Below are positions 44,028 to 57,091 of a stretch of 64,000 nucleotides of DNA, one piece after another (positions within the stretch are counted from its first letter, which is position 1; each line of letters begins with the position of its first letter). The notes under the pieces are model-generated. The model saw only the letters and a program-made list of their open reading frames with translations. It did not search any database and was not told the origin of the DNA. Source of the stretch: Owenia fusiformis (Eukaryota; Annelida; Polychaeta; Sabellida; Oweniidae); the NCBI GenBank assembly GCA_903813345.2, contig CAIIXF020000007.1:19517564-19581563 (forward strand). Reading direction: 5' to 3'. Position numbers and translations under genes: made by a program.

Positions 44028-44481
44028 TAACTTATAGTATTGAACAAAAACGCATCTGTTGATCAGCTTTCTTCTTGACAATATTATAAATTGAAAAAGT
44101 AATACACTTCTCTACTCACCGATACACAACAGCTAACTACTACATACTATTCTAGTAACAAATTACTATACAAAATCAATATATAAAATTAAATATATAA
44201 AACAATTTAGTAAATACTTTTGAATGTGTATGATGATTTATAAATCAAAAACGTTCATTTCTGGATTACACAATATGCGTTACGAAGTGCCGTATTCATT
44301 ACATTGCAGATGCAGTGTAGATCAACACTGATAATTTTAAGTATTAATTATCAGTAAACATTTTAATCATATTTATGTTTTACATTTCCTAGATTGTGAT
44401 GTATACACGCCGCATAACATTCGGGGCGTTCCTGCCTATGGTAGCACTAAACTAATTGTTTTAAAAGATTTAGAACGATGT

Positions 44482-47400
44482 CTATCCAGACAGTCCAACT
44501 TTCCCCTCCATCGCTTTGTCCAATAACAGGGCAGTTGAGATACCACCTAGTACGTCCAGTTGTGAGAGATTTAGACCAATCTCCTTGTTAATCCATTGCA
44601 CCATTTCTACAGCCATGAGAGAGTCTATACCATAGTCTGTCATGGCCCTGTTAATGTCTATTTGCTCTGTAGGAGTACATAGTGTCTCGGCTAGTTTGGT
44701 GACCACCTTCTGTTGTAGTTCCTCCCTACTGCTCTCACACTTAACTGAAATCACATCACACGTAATTATTAAAGCTCCTGGTCATAAGTTCTTATTTTTT
44801 AATAATTGTTTTATTTTGTATAAAATAAAGGAGAGAACAATTTGTACAATGTACTTAGGAGTGAACAAAGCGATTTTGATAATTCATGGAGTTAAATCAA
44901 CATATGTATGAAGTTCTTGTTTTTTAACATTTGAACCTGACTCACACATTAGAATTACAAGCGATCGTAAAAAATAATTATTTGCAATATAACTCATTAC
45001 ATTTAGCATATTACTAGTACAGTGAAACCTGTCTAAGTGGACACCTCTCGAGATATCGAACACCTGTCTCTACTAGACACCCTTCCCCCATACATACTCT
45101 ACTGACTTCTGTATAGATTACCCTCTCTGTAATGAGCACCTAACAACATTGAAATTTTTTCTTGGCAAGAAGATGTTCATAGGTTTTACTGTATATCCCA
45201 AAACATAAATATGAGACGAATAGTTTTAATTGAACGACAATCCGCATACCTTTTCCAGAGAGAGACTGCGTAATAAGATGTCTGAATACCATGTGCTGCG
45301 AGTGACACACTCTAAGAGTGTCGTCCCACTTCTGAAATATCAAGGAAATACAATATAAAAAGTACTCATTAACAATGTAAAGTTAGTAATACTAACAACA
45401 GCCTTTGTACTTTACTCACCCTGTCATATATTTCTGTCACGAATGCTACCCTTGAAGATTCAAGATATCAAAATACAGAATACAAAGAAATAAAACTTAC
45501 ATGACTTATGTCTGAATATTCGTGATAATTTTGTGCCGTTGGATAATATATGCTACATAATATAATTACGATGCTTTAGATTTTGAAATATGTATGTATT
45601 TTTCAATTCTGCCCATTATGCCTCTGATCTTTAAAATGATATATTAATGGCTCACCATGTTTGCAAAGGCAACCACTGGGTTAACTGGTGGCGTCTGTAA
45701 TGCTTTGCCAAGAAACTCTAGACACTCATTAATGTGGAGTGTTTTCAAGCCTTTGGAGTCTGTGATCTGGAGCGCCGTCCGATTTCTCTCTAGAAAGCCT
45801 GCACCGCGAATGGCTCCAAATTGTATCGACAATGCTGGTAGGCCTTGCTCGTGCCTTGTTGTAGCTAGGGCGTCGAGGAAGGCGTTCGCCGCACAGTATG
45901 CACTCTGTTCCAGATTACCATACATGGTGGTAATAGAGGAAAACATGACGAAGTAGTCCAGGTTCTTGTCGATTGTAATCTTGTGGAGATTATCAGCTCC
46001 TTTTGCTTTGGCGTTGAGAGTTCTTGTAAGTTGTTCCTCTGTAAGTTTGTTGATGCTAGCGTCATCGATAACAGCTGCTAGATGAAATACACCCTTTAAC
46101 GGTCTTCCTGATTTTTGGCAGAGACTGGTTGTTGCATTTGAGATCTTTTCTAAATCACTGGCATCTGCTTGGAGTTGATAAACAATACAACCACTTCTTT
46201 GAATGCTTTGTATCGCACATTTTTGTCTGAATGTTTTGCATCCACTTCTAGACACAAGTCCAATGTGCTTTGCCCCCCTTTCTGACATCCAACGGGCGAG
46301 TGCCAACCCTGCGCCTCCCATTCCCCCAGTGATGAGAAAACACCCGTCATCAGAAAATATCTGCTTTGATGGCATAATGACATTAGGCACGAAATCATCC
46401 CCAATAGTAAATACCACTTTGCCAACATGTTGTCCCGTCATCATCCATCGTAGGGTTTCTTTGTAAAGTGAAATGTCACGTCTTGTTATCGTTATTGGTT
46501 TAAGCGTCCCATCACCAAGAAGACACATGACCTTAGATAGTAACTGGTTAATCCTATCTGGTCTTTTCTTCATTAAGACATCGATCTGAACGGAAAGCAG
46601 CGAAACATTATCCAAAAATGGCTGCATATCAAGAGCTGAATTATCAAGTATGTCTCGTTTCCCAATTTCACAGAATCGCCCACCATGAGAAAGTACCTCC
46701 ATTCCACGTGTTATGAAATCACCACTTAGTGAGTTAAGTATAACATCTACACCCATCCCGGACGTCCACTTCATGACATCATCGCCAAATCCTAGCGATC
46801 GGGAGTCAGTTACATACTGGATACCATGGTGTTCTTTGAGGAAGGTTCTTTTTTCCTCTGTGCCTGCCGAGCAAATTATGTTTGCACCAATCATTTTAGC
46901 AATCTGTATGGCAGCTTGGCCAACTCCACCGCACGCTGAATGAATAAGGACTGTTTCATTTGGTTGGAGATTTGCCCTCTCGATAAGAGCATGATACACT
47001 GTCATAAATATGATTCCCATACCAGATGCTTCTTCTAGAGATACATTATCAGGTACCCTTGTTGTGAGAAGGCTGTTGCAGATCACTTCCGATGCGAAAC
47101 ATTGATCAGCAAATGCGATTACTCTATCACCGACTCTAAATCCAGCTACGTCATTGAATACCTCCGTCACGATTCCAGCGCATTCCAGACCAAACTGTGT
47201 TGCTATGTTAAGATCTTTCAGATTACCTGTAGCCATCATCACATCTTTGAAGTTGACGCCAGACGCGACTACCTTTACTCGTATTTGACCATGTTCCAGA
47301 TTATGTGAAATCATCTCTCTAAAGGTTATGTTATCAATGGAGTGACTTCCTTCAAAATCTAGACACCAGTTAGGATTTTCTTTTGTAGAGGTTCCACTGG

Positions 47401-50400
47401 GCAAGTGAGTTCTAACCATCCTGGGAACCATAAGACTATCTTCGTTAAGTACAGCCTCTCTTGGTAGAATATTTCCTGCTTCTATCTGTTGGATAACATG
47501 GTCCATACTTGTTCTGGTAATATCAGTCTTAAATGAATAAATAGGGAATTCTGATATTTCATTTGTTGCCACTCTGTTAAAACCAGTCGCTAGGTCATTG
47601 TATGGTTTGTTAACATCATCTTGAATGACTACACATAGGCTGTTTATTCTCGCAGCTTCTCTGATGTTGTTGACAAAACGTAGATAATCAGATAAGCACT
47701 CAGTAGAAGACCAGGTGAATATGACATTGACTGGAATCTTTGAGTCTTGGATAACCTCTTCTAGCTGAGCATATTCTGTGATCGTTCGACGGAGAGAAGT
47801 TACTGGCTTGGATCGGAGATTCGGGTCGTATATGACAGTCGTGGTTTCATTTTTATGATCAACATTGCTCGATTTATTTCCGACAATGATGGAGTGAAAG
47901 AACTCTGATGGAGTTGAGAATCCTGTAACATTGTCAAATCCCCCCGTAGACATCAGATTCACCCACCCTTTTTGGTCGAGCCAACAGCGTCCTTGTCTGA
48001 AATCGTCAAATACCCAGCACAGCTCAAGAGAACCAAATATGATTTCAGCGATGTTTTCAATGTTGCTACCTTCATAAAGTAGCAGCCATCCTTCTGGGGC
48101 CAACAAGTCACGCATGTTTTTCAGACCATTGTTCAGATCTACTGCAGAATGGAGTGTATCCATAGAAACAATGATGTCAAAGGTGCTAGGTACAAATCCT
48201 TGACTTGCAACATTTTTCTCTATATCCAGTTCACGATACTTGATGTTGTCATACCCTTCTAGTGTCTGTTGGGCATGTGGGAAGAACGTTGAGTAAAGAT
48301 CTGTGAATACGTATTCAACCTTTCCTTGTTCTACCAATTCTTTCAAGGGCTTCAGCATGTATTGCGCCATACCACCCATCCGCCCGCCTACTTCAAGGAC
48401 TCTAACAACTTGTTTTGATTTCAGACTGCTTAAGACCCCACGATGAAGGATCTCCGCTCCAGCCTTGTAGTAAATTCGGGTTGATAGGGAATCAATAAAG
48501 TAGAGGGGCAGACAATCTTTTCCAAAGAGGATTTGGACACATTTACTTGGTTCCACCAAAGCTTCAGGAAGAGCTTCGCCCATTTTTCTAATCATGTTTA
48601 TCTCCGTATTGAATTGGGGAACTTTATTTTCAACATCTAGCAAGAGCGTTTTTATTTCTTCCTCTGGTAGCTTTACAGTGTCACGTGCGACAATGTGCTT
48701 TAACCTCTCTACGAATCTGCCATTTCTGCTGTGGTATTTGGACTCGGGTACTTTCTCAAGGGCGACCCTGGCGTATGCTGCACAAGCAGCTTGAAGTTTC
48801 GGAACAAAGGGGGAAACTGCTTCAATTTCAGACATCTCATCTGGGTACATGGTCTTTAATGTGTGTTCTTCAAATATCTCTGCACACGATGAGACCGGTG
48901 GGAGACATGCCTCGGATGGTTGCCACTTAGTTTCATACATACATGAATCTACATCAACATTCTGCGTATTTGTGTCCATATTTTGAGCGACGAAGCCTTT
49001 AATATCAACCAGAAGTTCATCGTCGTCTGAAAACAACTGTATGTCTGCTTTTATTACGCTTGGGTTCACGTCAGTTATTTTCACAACTGCAGACAATGGC
49101 TCCTCAGTCGGAATATGATCAACTGCCATTGTGAGCCACTCGATCTCAACTGGAATGTATGCTGATGTACTCTGGCATGTCAGAATTGCAAGCTGGAAGC
49201 AACTGTCCAGAATGTTACAACATATTCTTTCTTTCTGATTTCGTTTTCCTACCAATCGTCCCTTTGATGTACCATCATTTATCGATACTTCTTGCAGAAC
49301 TTGAAACTCGTGACCGTAATCGAGTCCAATACCTTCGAAATACTTGTAGATTTTCTCTTTGGTGAGACAAAGACTGGTAGAAGCAGGGTTGAGATCTTCC
49401 ACAAAAGAAATCTCTTGTATCGGCTTTTTTGTAGTATCTAACAGTGCCTCCATGTGTGTTGTAGATCCGGTAATAAGGCTAACCTTTTTCCCTTTTTTAA
49501 CCAATTCTAGATGAACAGATTTCTCCTTTTCCTCCTCACTGAGAAGTAGGACATTCTTAAACCTAATGTCCTTCATTGTAGGTGGAGGTTGAGTCTCTTC
49601 TGTGCAACGTTGGATGATACTCTCAATGTAGCCTGCTCCCGGGAATGTCACCTTACCAAGAACTTTATGGTCCTCTAGAAACGGAAAATCTTTAATCGAT
49701 ATCTTTCCATCTGTAGACTTGAACGTTGTTTCGACTAAACCTAAACGTCTTTGACGAACAAATTCTGCTTCAGACCAATGGCTCTGATGTTGCCAAGGAT
49801 ACCTGGGTAAGGGTGCCCAGACAGGGCAATTCTCCGAGATATTCGACCAATCTACAGACACCCCAGCTATGTAGAGTTGTGCGGCTGCAGATAAGAGTGT
49901 TGTGCTGTCATCTTTCTCCCTCTGACCTGATGTGAAGCCTAAGGGGGAAGGAAGCGAAAGATCTTTTGCAGTGTGGTTGACAGATCGTAGAAGGGTTGCA
50001 GATGCTCCACATTCTATGAATAAATCAGCTCCTGTCTCAAGAATCTTTCGAACCGCTGGTTCAAATAAGACTGGTTTTCTGATTGTTTCCCACCAGTACT
50101 GTGTATCAAAGTGACCTGTTTTGATATCCCCAGTCACAGTTGAATACATCGGAATTCTTGGTCTCACCTTATTCTTGATACATTTTGAGAGCTTTTTCAT
50201 GAAACCTTCCTGGATGGGATCCATGTATGCAGTGTGGTAAGCAGAATTAACTCTCAGTTGTTTTACATTTGAAGGGTTGGCCTTTGCCAGCGCTTCAACT
50301 GTCTCTAGTTTCCCAGCAACAGTAACAGATACAGGTGAGTTGACACAGGCCAAATGTAAATCATCATAATTTTTACATAGTTCCAATGCTTCGTCAGCAG

Positions 50401-53400
50401 ACATCCTTATGGCTGCCATTCCTCCGTTTCCAAACATCTTTGCTTGTTCCTGACTTCTGTACAGAGCAACTGCGATTGCCTCGTCCCACGTTATACCTCC
50501 GCAGGCAAATGCAGCGGCGACTTCTCCCAAGCTGTGACCGACAACAGCAGCAGGGGTGATACCCCATGATGCCCATAACTTTGTCAGTGCTATTTGGTGG
50601 AACACGATAGCGGGAGGTGAAACTTCAGTTTCGTTGATAATATCATGAAGATGTCTTCCCTGTTTTGGTTGATCAGCAAAAACACCATATCTCTCTAACA
50701 ACGACCACCCACTGAGCTTCTTGAAGATGGTGTCGGACCTGTTGATAGCATCGTGGTATACTTTATAAGACCTATACAGCGATGAGCCCATTTTGCCCCA
50801 CTGTTGGCCCTGACCTGGATAAACGAAACATATTTTCCTCTGTTCTTCTGATTGTGTTGAAAGCGACCCTGCGTATGTTTGTATCGGTCTGTCATCTATA
50901 AATCTTTGAAGTTTCTCCCTGAAGTCTACCCCTGAGTTAGCAATAACTACCAATCGTGACTCGTAGTGTTTGCGTTTAATTGCAAGCCATGACACGATAC
51001 CCTGTGCGTCTACATCAGACGTGAAATTCATCCAGGCTTTTGCAGCATCCTTTAAAGCTGGTTCACTTTTAGCGGTTATAGGGATCATCAGTTGTTTGCC
51101 CTCTTTGTCTGAATCACCAAAAGTCCACCCGGCAGAACCTTTGAAACGAGGAATATCTTCTGGAATGTATTCTTCTATAATAGCATGAGCAAGAGCTCCT
51201 CCGAATCCAAAACTATTAACACCAAAAATGTGTTTCTTGTTACTCGGCAACTCTTTAACAGTCTGTTGAATCTCGATTCCTAAGTTCTCCAAATCTATGG
51301 CTGGATTTGGTTTAGTGTAGTTGATGGATGGGCATAATTTCCTTTCGTGAGCCATGAGTGCAACCTTGATTGTGCTAACCGCCCCTGATGAACATTCCAT
51401 ATGCCCAAAGTTGCTTTTAGATGAGCCAATAGGGAGTGCTTCTGTTGTATGGTTCCTATGGGGTTTGAAGGCTTCACCAATCGCTTCCGCCTCAATGGGG
51501 TCCCCGACGGGTGTTCCTGTCCCATGGGCCTCTACATAGGACACATCTCCCATTGGAACACCGAATCGTTCGTATGTTGTTTTTATGACTTTTTGTTGAC
51601 CCTTGGTTGATGGCATTGTGATACTCTGGTTATGACCATTATCAGCGATGGCAGTTCCCAATATGGTACAATAGATATGGTCACCATCTGCAATTGCTGT
51701 CTCGAGAGGTTTAAGAATCATCGCACCAAAGCCCTCGCTCCTAACATAACCCTTGGCGTTGGCGTCAAATGGGCAGCTCTTTCCCTCTGGTGAAAGAACT
51801 CCAAGAGCACTGAAGCCAACAGTTATCTCGGGAAGTAAAAGAACGTTACTTCCAGCAACCACAGCAGTCTCACATTCATTGTTCCATAGAGATGTACAAG
51901 CGAGGTGAAGAGCGGTCATTGATGCTGCACAAGCAGTGTCCACTGCAAAGCTCGGTCCTTTGAGATCAAAAGCATATGAAAGACGATTAGCAGCCACGCT
52001 ATGTGCCACTCCTGTATGTGTGTAGGAATTCATTAGCGTCTTGTCAAACACGACCCCCATTGGGTAGTCCATCATACCTATACCAACAAATACGCCACAT
52101 GTTTCACCGACATCTTCTGGTTTAATTCCCGCATCATCAAACGCTTCCTGTGTGACCTCGAGGCTATGTCTCTGTTGGGGATCCATCATGGCTGCTTCAC
52201 GAGGGGAAATCTTGAAAAATGTGTGGTCAAACTTATCAATGTCTTTTATGAAACCACATCGTTTTGTCACGTGTGTTCCTGGTTTGGATTGATCTGCGTT
52301 ATAATAGGCTTCTGTGGACCAACGGTCTGCTGGGATATCTGTTATCGTGTCTTTACCATTTGAAATGACATCCCAGAAGTCAGAAGTACTGTTTACATCA
52401 CCAGGCATTCGACAACCTATCAAAGAATCATGTTAATACATAGGCAAGGGAATGAATGTGCATTGTTCATTGAAATGATTATTTTGATACGTCAAATTAA
52501 AATGTTTCCAGTAATTTTTCGGGTATTACGAGTAGTAACAGGCAAGGCTACAACAACTGCATGAAAATTTACATTGAGCATGTCACATTGTTCTCAAAGT
52601 CGTAGTAGTTGCTTTGACGTAACGTCAAAATAATAAAATTGAGGAATTGCCTGTGTTCGAGTTTGGTGAGCTTTTACGTTTTCTCAATTTAAACCAACTT
52701 AAAAGTCAAGTTTCATATTATAATTTGACTGAAAGGACCAGGTATAGTTTGGCAAATGATTTTAGACACTCGTATATTTTACCTTTGAGTACTTTCCCAA
52801 TTCAAATATGACATTTCTTATTAACACAATATGTTATCTTTCATGTAAATTCTCAAGGATGATAAAAATATCAATCGAACACGAAAAATTATGAATAGGG
52901 AACCCATGTCAACATTTTTTTCAAAATGTTGAACCTATTTACTTCAAAAGTCGTTTTTCTGATTTTTATTGCATGAAAAGATTATTCAACAAGGGATCTA
53001 AACTTCTTCAAAAGTGAAATGGTATTGAAAGTCTTTCCATGGCGAAAATTATGCTGAAAACAATTGATAACATGAATTTACCCTATGGGAAAATAACATC
53101 TGATATGTGGGTTTTAACTTTATTGCATTTCAATACACTTCACCTGAAAGAAATCATATTGTTTTAATAAAAAACACGGTATTTATGGCCAGAAAGTACT
53201 CATGGAGAAATGATTGCCCAAAATCATTTACTGTACCATACTATACCTGGTCCTTCAGAGAAAATACTCTGGTTTCAGAATAATTATATGTATTTGGTTT
53301 CCAAATGAGGCCGCCGCAATTCATACATTTAGTGCCTCCTTTTAGTTACATAGACGGAAATCCTCGTCAAAGTAACATGGGTAATATTCTTCAATATAAC

Positions 53401-56400
53401 AAAAGCGGGGGACTAAAAATATAAATTGCGATTTCTTTTAAAACCAAACTCAAACTGATGCAGTTCCTCTATAGTGTTACTTTGACGTTGGAGAATAGAA
53501 ATGTCAGATAAATTCAAAAAAATCACTACGAAGAAAGCGAAATGCCATTATTTATTAAGAATTCCCATTTATGGAAAGTAAGGCATGTTTACTTACCTAT
53601 GCCGACAATAGCAATTTTCTTATAACCCATTGGTAACCTCGATTTGGTTTGTGTTGGCGTAAATGGTTGTGAATTGGTTGGGATATCATCTACGTCAGAT
53701 GTCTGTAAACATGAATAATAATTACGTCAAAATGTTTGGATTAAAAAACATTGTAAGCATTTCTTCAATCATCATCAATCAATCATCAATCAACTTTGCG
53801 GACTAATAAACATGCATAATGTAAAGACAAGTATAAGATAACGTATACCGGTATACGAGACTCCCTCAAAATTATTATAGATTTATGGATTTCCCACCCA
53901 AAAGTTGATTGTTCCCGAGGCCTGCAGGAATATGTAGTCAGGAAATCATGTACACTCCCCTCCACAAGTTTGGCAACCCTTACTCCCTCATTGGACCACG
54001 TGTTAAATCCTCTTCATGTTAGAATTTTTATTTACATAACCCCAGTTCCAATAGGTTTAACCTGGGATTGTCGATTTTCAAAACTTCATCAGATTTGTCA
54101 TCAATATCCGACCTATTCTTATTGTTTAATAAAGGTATTCGAAATGATGTCAATTTATATTTCAAGTCCTTAAAGGTAGTCTTTTCTTTACAGACTATGC
54201 AAATAAATATTTAAACATAAATATCCCGTTATCCAATGAACGAGTCAGAGTTGCCAAACTCACGAAGGGGAGTGTATCATGGCAATGGTGATGAACTGAT
54301 TTTGCTTTCAAACTACGCCCCTTTCTCTCTTCCATCATCATCCTATCATCAGCTCTTTGTCTAGGTTTCAGAGAATTCCTTTCATTAGAACAAGGATGTC
54401 TCGTTGTCTATACAACTAGTTGTTTTGTATTATTTTACTTCCTCATTCCTTATGCTCGATCCCATTGATTGATTACAATCTGGATTTAGTTTAAAGAAGT
54501 TGGAAATAGATTTGGTTCTTTTAAATGTGATTCGAGTGATATCAGGCATGAAAAATAAAATAATTGAATCAGAATAAAATGCCCTATCAAAAGTCCTTTT
54601 ATTATTCAAATGAAGAATCGACATTGTTTACCGAGTTACACGTATCTAATTTTTACAACAACTCTAGTTCATTTACTTAAGAGAATAATGATTTATTTCC
54701 GACGTTTCGCGAGTTATCCTATCAGCTTTTTAAAGTAATCTTAAAAAAGCTGGTAGGATAATTGGCGAAATGTCGAAAATAAATCAATATTCTCTGAGTT
54801 ATTGTTTACATTGTTACATGAATGTTTGCTTGTACAGCCATTCACTAAATCATTATTAAAGTGTTTGTGTTCGTATGATCTATGTCATTTTGAAAACAAG
54901 ATAAACAGGTCATTTACATGACAAATGTCACCACCTTGTAAGTTATTGCAAATTGCTACACATGCCGAACTCCGGATGCCGAACACCGTCCACAAAAAGT
55001 TGGAAACTATAATTAACAGTATGTCACGAATTTTGATGAAAAATAGATGGCGGTGTGTTTTCGACAGCATGGAGAGGATAAGAATACGTCAGAGAATCCA
55101 TAAATTCACCACACGCTGCAAATCAGGTTGATAAAATCAAATCTTGTATTCTTTAGCCTTTTCAAAAACGTGCATGGTAGTATCAGATTATTTTATTGAA
55201 CACATAGAGTGCCAAAGACGCTGGGTTTAAAATTCCATTTTTTATTTTCTATTTGATTTTCAAATCAGATGTCATATCTTTCCTCAACTCGTGGTAATGA
55301 ATATCAATACTCGTTCACTACAACAACTAGTGCAAATGATATACCCCCCCCCCCATTGAACTACGTGTTTATGTTTGATTTTTTTCACTTACATAGCCTA
55401 TAAAGAAAAATCTACTTTTAGGGCTGGAAATATGAATTGACATTATTTCAAATACCTCCAATTTTTCTAAAAAAAATCAACGATTACAATAGATCGGAGA
55501 TTGATGACAAATCTGATGAATTCTTGAAAATCTACATTTCCATGTAAACCAACGGGAAATGGTAGGTTTGCCGCAAGTCATATGACAGAATATCCGTCTA
55601 TCTGTGAGTTCTCGCAAAAATACAAATTAGGTAGTTAATTTAATTTGCTATCTTTATTTAACAAAAAATGATACGTTTCTTCGGGCTCAACAAAGTTACA
55701 GGTCTTCAAAGTCAAAATTATTTTTCAAAAACCTCTCCCATTGAAATAACACAGGAGGTGAAAAATGATTTTCAAAAATGACTTTGAAGCTCTGTAATAT
55801 TCATACAGTAAGCTAAACACTTAGCATACAAAGATTTTTAATTCTCTATATCAAAATATTTTTTGGTGAATCTTTTACTGAATAGATATCCTGAAATCAG
55901 ATTTGCCCCGAACCCATCATTTCCCATTGGTTTACATGGGAATGACGTTTTTCTAAAATTCATCAAAGGACGATTCTCGGTTTGGAGAACAGCCTCCTGG
56001 GCTAAAAAAAATTTCATGAAAAATATAGAAATATTACCCAAATTAAACTATGAATATTCAAAAGAGGACAATTAAATCTACAAGATGTAAAAATAACAAA
56101 TTGGTCTGAAGCAGGGATAATGCTCAAATAGACCGATTCAATAAAATACAAGTCTCGATTTGGGGAAAGAAGTTCATCAGTGTACTGCGCTGATATTTTT
56201 TTGCGAAAAATCTAGAAATATTACCCAAATTAAATTATGACTATGCAAAAGAAGACATTCAAATCTATATTATGTAAAAAAATCAAATTTGTCCGAAGCA
56301 GGGATAATGCTCATTTAGATTGATGAACTTCGTTCTCCAAACCGAGAATCGTCCTTTATCATCCATTTTCGACCTATTGCTATTGAGGAAAAATTGGGAA

Positions 56401-56650
56401 AATTTGGAGGTATTGGAAATAAAGTCAAGTTACATTTCCATCAATTTCATAAGTACTTTCTCCGCAGGTTATGTAAATAAAAATTCAGATATGAATTTAA
56501 GTATTGCAATGGGCTACCTACCTCGCTCATACTGCTCAAAGGTCCTGTAAAGCCAGCTTCAGAGGGATCGGAATTGATGTCATGTGCGATGTCTGAGACA
56601 GCGTTGTCGGTTGGATCGTTCCCTCTCTGGTCACCATCACGAGGTGCCAT
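44482..56650 (-). CDS. Animal type I polyketide synthase, KS-AT-DH-MT-ER-KR-ACP
   Basis: Five exons: 56522-56650, 53597-53702, 45656-52416, 45250-45331 and 44482-44744, all with GT-AG junctions and matching phases, give 2446 residues. KS: DTACAAS (Cys about 241), VEAHGTGTPVGDP and NFGHMEC (His about 376 and 417). AT: GHSLGE (Ser about 707) with SAYH (His about 806). DH: DHKVLGKVTFP (His about 995) and LDSCFQ (Asp about 1149). Methyltransferase: LEVGGRMGG (about 1419). ER: SACGGVGQA (about 1907). KR: GGMGGAG (about 2109) with Ser and Tyr in SSITT and SAYCAAN. ACP: YGIDSL (Ser about 2401). No thioesterase follows. The cytosolic enzyme should build a reduced, possibly methylated chain from malonyl-type units. 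The N-terminal 70 residues are acidic and unstructured. An ATTAAA at 44367-44362 could be the polyadenylation signal. Confidence 0.93.
44745..45249. other. PKS intron 4 with a pogo-type MITE
   Basis: This 505-base intron separates the KR-ACP linker exon from the ACP exon. It contains a 172-bp element, 45020-45191, with ends CAGTGAAACCTGTC and (inverted) CAGTAAAACC, flanked by TA on both sides. That matches the pogo/Tigger-type terminus. Confidence 0.7.
45020..45191. mobile_element. Pogo/Tigger-type MITE
   Basis: The ends CAGTGAAACC and (inverted) CAGTAAAACC are flanked by TA (45018-45019 and 45192-45193). The interior of 172 bp is non-coding. CAGT-starting termini with TA duplications are typical of pogo/Tigger relatives. 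It is inserted in the last intron of the PKS gene. Confidence 0.65.
52417..53596. other. PKS intron 2 with a TIR element
   Basis: This intron splits the KS start (IAIVGIG, CRMPG) and is phase 1. It contains the TIR element 52729-53258. The remainder is AT-rich, with GTAACGTCAAA-type short inverted pieces and nothing coding. Confidence 0.6.
52729..53258. mobile_element. TIR element, family shared with 61286-61996
   Basis: The left end CTGAAAGGACCAGGTATAG and right end (inverted) CTGAAGGACCAGGTATAG belong to arms of about 80 bases. The interior shares long blocks with 61286-61996, for example TTATTGCATGAAAAGATTAT and TGGCCAGAAAGTACTCATGG. It has no coding capacity. Confidence 0.7.
53953..54274. 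mobile_element. Mariner/Tc1-type MITE, CACTCCCC termini (short copy)
   Basis: The ends CACTCCCCTCCACAAGTTTG and (inverted) CACTCCCCTTCGTGAGTTTG are flanked by TA at 53951-53952 and 54275-54276. It is the same family as 34788-35507 with a shorter interior (322 bp). It sits in PKS intron 1. Confidence 0.75.
54680..54796. repeat. Hairpin repeat
   Basis: GAGAATAATGATTTATTTCC, CGTTTCGC and ATCCTATCAGCTTTTTAA on the left pair with their inverted counterparts ending GAAAATAAATCAATATTCTC on the right. Arms are about 56 bases with a very short loop. It lies in PKS intron 1. Confidence 0.75.
55340..56500. repeat. Rearranged copy of the CACTCCCC MITE interior
   Basis: Blocks such as GGTCTTCAAAGTCAAAAT, AACACAGGAGGT, GACTTTGAAGCTCTGTAA and CAGATTTGCCCCGAACCCA match 34960-35200. 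Internal duplications are also present (ACCCAAATTAAA twice, GAAGCAGGGATAATGCTCA twice). Neat TIR ends are not visible, so it is a fragmentary or composite copy. Confidence 0.6.
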
Positions 56651-57091
56651 AATTATAGACCTTCACTGTCTTTATATCTTTTTCTGGAATGCATTTGTAT
56701 GATTATTGATCATTATCCGATTATCCTTGATTATTGGGCTTTTTTAATCAGATGACATCTTCGATCACTCGTTCCCTCTCTGAAAGAATGCAATGAAGAC
56801 CGAGCAATGCGAAGATGTACGAAGGTATGGTTATAGTAACTAAGTTGTTATATTTTATAGGCATGAGCAGAAACAACGGAGTTGTATATACATCATTTTA
56901 GTGAAAACTCAATTGTCAATGATTTGACATATTATTCATTAAAAATGTATCAGTAAAACTAAAAATACGATCAAGTTTTGTGACATGAAAGACATTTCTT
57001 CAGAACTAAATTCTATTCTGACCTATAATTGCTTAGATTGCTTTATTGCATCACCCTTCATATAAGTACAAGTTGCTTTTGGGGTAAGGCC

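Larger units (their letters stand above)
38555..44481. other. Intergenic region between the two genes
   Basis: The genes are tandem on the minus strand: the 5' end of the PKD gene faces the 3' end of the PKS gene. The interval holds the MITE 39530-39788, an inverted repeat at 41729-41934 and a hairpin at 43898-44027. It probably also holds the promoter and a non-coding first exon of the PKD gene (candidate donor at 39176). No open frame above 125 codons resembles a protein. Confidence 0.6.
53703..56521. other. PKS intron 1, repeat-rich
   Basis: This 2.8-kb phase-0 intron lies after the 43-codon first exon. It holds the CACTCCCC MITE (53953-54274), a hairpin (54680-54796) and a region (about 55340-56500) whose blocks match the interior of 34788-35507. 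No coding exon is needed or seen between the two flanking exons. Confidence 0.6.

Noticed and set aside
45657-51539. Plus-strand and other-frame open frames across the PKS exon
   Set aside because: Shadows of the long PKS frame; none resembles a protein.
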